Assembly: GCA_016748015.1 (NCBI GenBank)
Contig: JAAOMT010000599.1
Coordinates: 282,151-346,150, forward strand
Source of the DNA: Geosiphon pyriformis
Taxonomy: Eukaryota > Glomeromycota > Glomeromycetes > Archaeosporales > Geosiphonaceae
DNA: 64,000 nt
Reading direction: 5' to 3'
Positions 60,301 to 64,000 of the stretch are shown here, in pieces. Under the pieces are notes generated by a model, which made no database searches, was not told the DNA's origin, and saw nothing but the letters and a program-made list of their open reading frames with translations. Positions within the stretch are counted from its first letter, which is position 1, and every line of letters starts with the position of its first letter. Made by a program: the position numbers and the translations under genes.

Positions 60301-63300
60301 ATATCATAAATTACAAAATTTTAATATTATTTTTATATTATATCATAATTTAATAGTAATATAAATAACTTTTTTTTTATTAACAAATTTTTTAATCTGA
60401 TTAATATTAGCTATTTATATATTTTTGATCATTTTTTATTTTGCTCTTAGTTGAAAATTTTTTAATAAATTTCTATTTGGCAAAAAATTTATTTAAATTC
60501 TTATTAGATTAATTTTAATTTGGCATTCTTAAATTTTAGAGGTTTCATTTGTTTTTTAAATATTATATTTTACATAAGAAAATTTATTTTATTAATAAAA
60601 AAATTTTCTGATATTAAAATCAAAATTAACAGTCTTTATAAATACATTAATAAAAATCTGGTTAAAGTTTTATTTCAAAATAAATCAATCACTATAAATA
60701 AGTGTAAATTATTGTGATTTAATATTAATTTTTAAAAACTTATTACTAATATTAAGAATATTTAAAATTTTTATACAATTATTGTATTAAAATATTTGTA
60801 TTTTGTGGTCATAAAAACTTGTAATATTTATTATTAATCAAGTATTTAAATAAAAATAAACTTATTAGTTATTATTTTTATTAAGTTTAATTTTATAATT
60901 ATTATAAATTTAAAAATATTAATCAAACCAAAAAAATTACAAATTAAAATTTTTTTTATAAAATTATTAGAATAAATTAAGCACGAATTTAAAAATATTA
61001 TATTATTTCTAATCAATCAACAAATTTGCAAGATAATTATTACTAATTTAAATTTGAAAATATATTTTTGTATGTTCTTAATATAATTTTTGAATTCAAA
61101 AATTTATAAAGTTGTTATAATTGAATAAGCTATTAAACATTTTAAAATTCAAATTTTTTTTAAATTAATTAATAAAAATTATTTGTAACTAAAAATATAA
61201 TTACAAATATAATAAATAAGAGCTATATAAATTATAATTTTGAAAACTTATTTACTTTTATGATATATGTACAAAAACAAAAATATTTAAGTATTAATTT
61301 TTTACATTATTTTTAGTACTTATTTATTAATAGCAATCAATTTTTATAAATTCTATTACAAATTTATTAAAATAGCATATTTTCTGGTTTAAAATTAAGC
61401 AATTATTTTTGAAAAAATTATAAAATTAATTTTTACAACAAATAATAAAATTAAGTAATTTTTAAATGAAATTATTTTTAATAAAATTATTTTTAAATAT
61501 AATTTACAATTTTTAATTTTCAAATTTTGGTCTTTGTTATTTGAATTAAAGTTAATATATTTACAATATGTTATTTACAATTGATAATTAAAAAAAAATA
61601 AGTTAAATAAATTTTAGAATAATATTTAAGATATATAATCAAAATAAATAAACAGACTTTTTATGTATATTAAAATTTGCATATTATAATTCAATATTAA
61701 TTTTTTTGCAAATTAATACTGTTATTTTTAATTTGATATTCAAGTTTTTTTTATTAATAAGTAAAAACAAAGGTTGAAATTATTCATAAATTTTAATAAA
61801 AACAAATTTCGTTTATCGTGTAAAAAGTTGAATAAAACATAAAACATTTCGATGAAATATATATATATATTTTTAGATTTTTTTAAAAATAAATTTTTAT
61901 CTCGTAAAGTTTTTGCAATTAAAAAATTGCTTCATTTTTCCAAGGAATTATGTATTGGTTATCACGCAGTTTAGTTATTATCATTCTTTAATCTATTCGT
62001 TTTTTTTTTCTATTCAAAAATATGTAAATTAGTTTATGAATTGTGAAAAATGTTTGAAATCCATTCTCAATAAAGAATAAGCTGATTAAGCAATATTAAT
62101 AATTTAGGTCCAATGTTAAAATTACTATTATAGAAATAGTACCAAGTATAATAACATTTAATCTCATTTTTGGAAACTGGTTTTTCACTAAAAACGCCAC
62201 ATTAAATTACTTATTTGAAGTGGCAGGTATCACGCTTTTTTTCAAAAACTTGGCAATTTCTTAAATTTGGATTTCTATTTCATTCCAAAAAAATGCCACG
62301 ATGTTACGTGGTATAAAAATTTAAAATCTTTTTAAGGTATATTATTTTACAATATCTTTCTCTAATTTAGCAACATAGAATTTGATGCAAGCCTGTTTTT
62401 AATTCCTTTTCAAGATCTTATTTATTGAGACAATTGAAATAATTTAGTCATAAATATATAAATATATAAATATTCACATTTTTTTAAAAAAAAAGATAAT
62501 ATTTTTACTTTCATGAAATCACTTTGGGACAGAAATAAAATGAGTAATAATTATAAATATAGTTTCTTGAAAATCAATTTCAATTAAACCATTTTCAAAT
62601 TCTTACGTTATTGATTTGTAATTCAATGAGTACCAAAGAATACTTTGCAAAGTTTATTTTTCAAAAAAGTAATATGACAATGTTACAAATCTTTATAACT
62701 TAAAATTTATACAGTCTCTCAATAATAATCATGTAATTATTAGGTAAAATATTTCGGCTTTGGTTTTTAAAGATCTGGGCCGATTCCAATAAAAGTCTTT
62801 GAATTTGCAGGCGATAAGTGTTTCACAAGAGGCAATTGATTAGACAGAAATCAGCGTGAGAATGTGTTACATTTGAATAAAAAATTCACAAAGAAAAAAA
62901 AAAAAGAATGAACTTGAAAATCGAATCCAATAACTTTTTTTATTAACATTCGGATGATGATGATTGTTATCCGCTCGTCATAGGTTACAAGATTGACATG
63001 TTCGAATAGATTAAAGTTAATATTATTAGAGTGTTAAAAAGATAAGTTAAAAATAGGGGTTAATCTCTTTGTCAACTTTTTAATCTTTACTTTTTCAAGT
63101 AGAACCTCAAAGGAGTCTAATAGAAACTTCATTTCCCGCGCGTAATAATGATAAGATCAATTATTAAAAATTCTTAGAACCCTTTTTAAAACTCTTTAGA
63201 AATAGGAAAACTTTAATTTTACAAGTTACCTTGAAAAAAAGAAATACTTGTTCAGATTTATCTGAGCATCAAATAGGTTCGGCATTTTAGTGCATCAAAT

Positions 63301-64000
63301 TTGCCGCGGTGTTACATTTACGGTAAACCAACTTAATAACCGTTTTCTTGAATCTTTTCTTTTTGTTTTGCATTGAATTTAAATTTAAATTAATTAATTA
63401 AAAAAACCTTAAAAAAAAAAAAAAAAAAAAGAATCAACCTTTATTGGAACACAGAAAAACAACACAAAAACAGCAAACAATAAAAAATTTTAAATTAAAT
63501 CTTTGGGGTAGATCATGAAAATAAATTTTTAACGGAAAAATTTCATACTTTTTTTAAAAGTTATAATTAAAGCGCATAATTTTATTTTACACATTCAAAT
63601 AATCTGAAATGAATCATGTTTATTAAGAATATCTCGATGCAAATCATTAAAACCCCCCGCTTTTCTTTTTACAAAGAGATACCCTTTGTAATTTTCGTCT
63701 TCCAAAAAAGATGATAAAATGTTGTTATATTCACTTCACCGTGCACAATTCTTTTCAATGCACGGTTAATGTATATATGTGATTGATTTATTGATTGATT
63801 GATTGTATGACTGAAATTTAAAATTCATCTACTTAAAATTTCATTATCTTTTCGAGTAATATTTTTTTAAAAAAAATTATATAACAGACTTGAAAGCATG
63901 CATGAATATATATACATGCATACATTTTCGTTCTAGAATTGGAAATTGTTAGGGGTTGAAAAAAATTTGATGGTTAAAGATAACGCTTAATAAGGAAATT
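57357..64000. other. AT-rich DNA, no gene seen
   Basis: About 59.95-61.9 kb is almost pure A+T with dense stops. The open frames at 59265-59489 and 60520-60717 are composed of Lys, Ile, Asn and Phe as expected from base composition alone. Small repeats: AAATA/AAATAAAT near 58558-58581, poly-A 63413-63430, GATT near 63783-63804. Confidence 0.6.

Overview
The window looks like nuclear DNA of a filamentous fungus, most likely an early-diverging one (Mucoromycota). Four things point there: very AT-rich intergenic DNA packed with ATT/AAT and ATC microsatellites; short GT-AG introns of 56-81 nt; a spliced gene whose C-terminal half matches, from memory, an uncharacterised protein family that is multicopy in mucoralean genomes; and decayed Fanzor (eukaryotic TnpB-like) and Tc1/mariner transposase genes. 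Lineage is inference; no rRNA or housekeeping gene is present to fix it. There are three assembly gaps (1609-2154, 26488-26507, 39672-39691), the last two inside homopolymers.

Layout. 1-3.2 kb: AT-rich DNA, a gap, then the broken C-terminal end of a Fanzor-type nuclease. 5.6-30.6 kb: four small intronless genes (5616-6275 +, 7909-8448 -, 21349-22320 -, 30007-30594 -) that are diverged members of one family. They share a CSPTHSIFL-like box, a basic LRKPxSFDxYL-like box and an acidic-aromatic box near the C-terminus (EEEEF followed by hydrophobics). No other convincing gene lies between them. 30.6-43.2 kb: gene-poor DNA with the longest simple-repeat arrays. 43.3-45.5 kb: a seven-exon minus-strand gene encoding 605 residues; all six junctions keep the reading frame. 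45.7-46.45 kb: a Tc1/mariner transposase relic just upstream of it. 46.5-46.75 kb: a GC-richer 125-bp direct repeat with hairpins. 47.6-47.8 kb: a possible hAT transposase scrap. 47.8-64 kb: extremely AT-rich DNA with far fewer microsatellites and only weak coding hints at 52.8-53.2 kb and 57.2-57.4 kb.

The most interesting content is the clustered four-gene family. I do not recognise it as a named family. Its members are low-complexity, probably largely disordered proteins whose conserved parts are short linear boxes in a fixed order, which suggests adaptor or regulatory proteins rather than enzymes. What they do is unknown; the roles offered below are inference.
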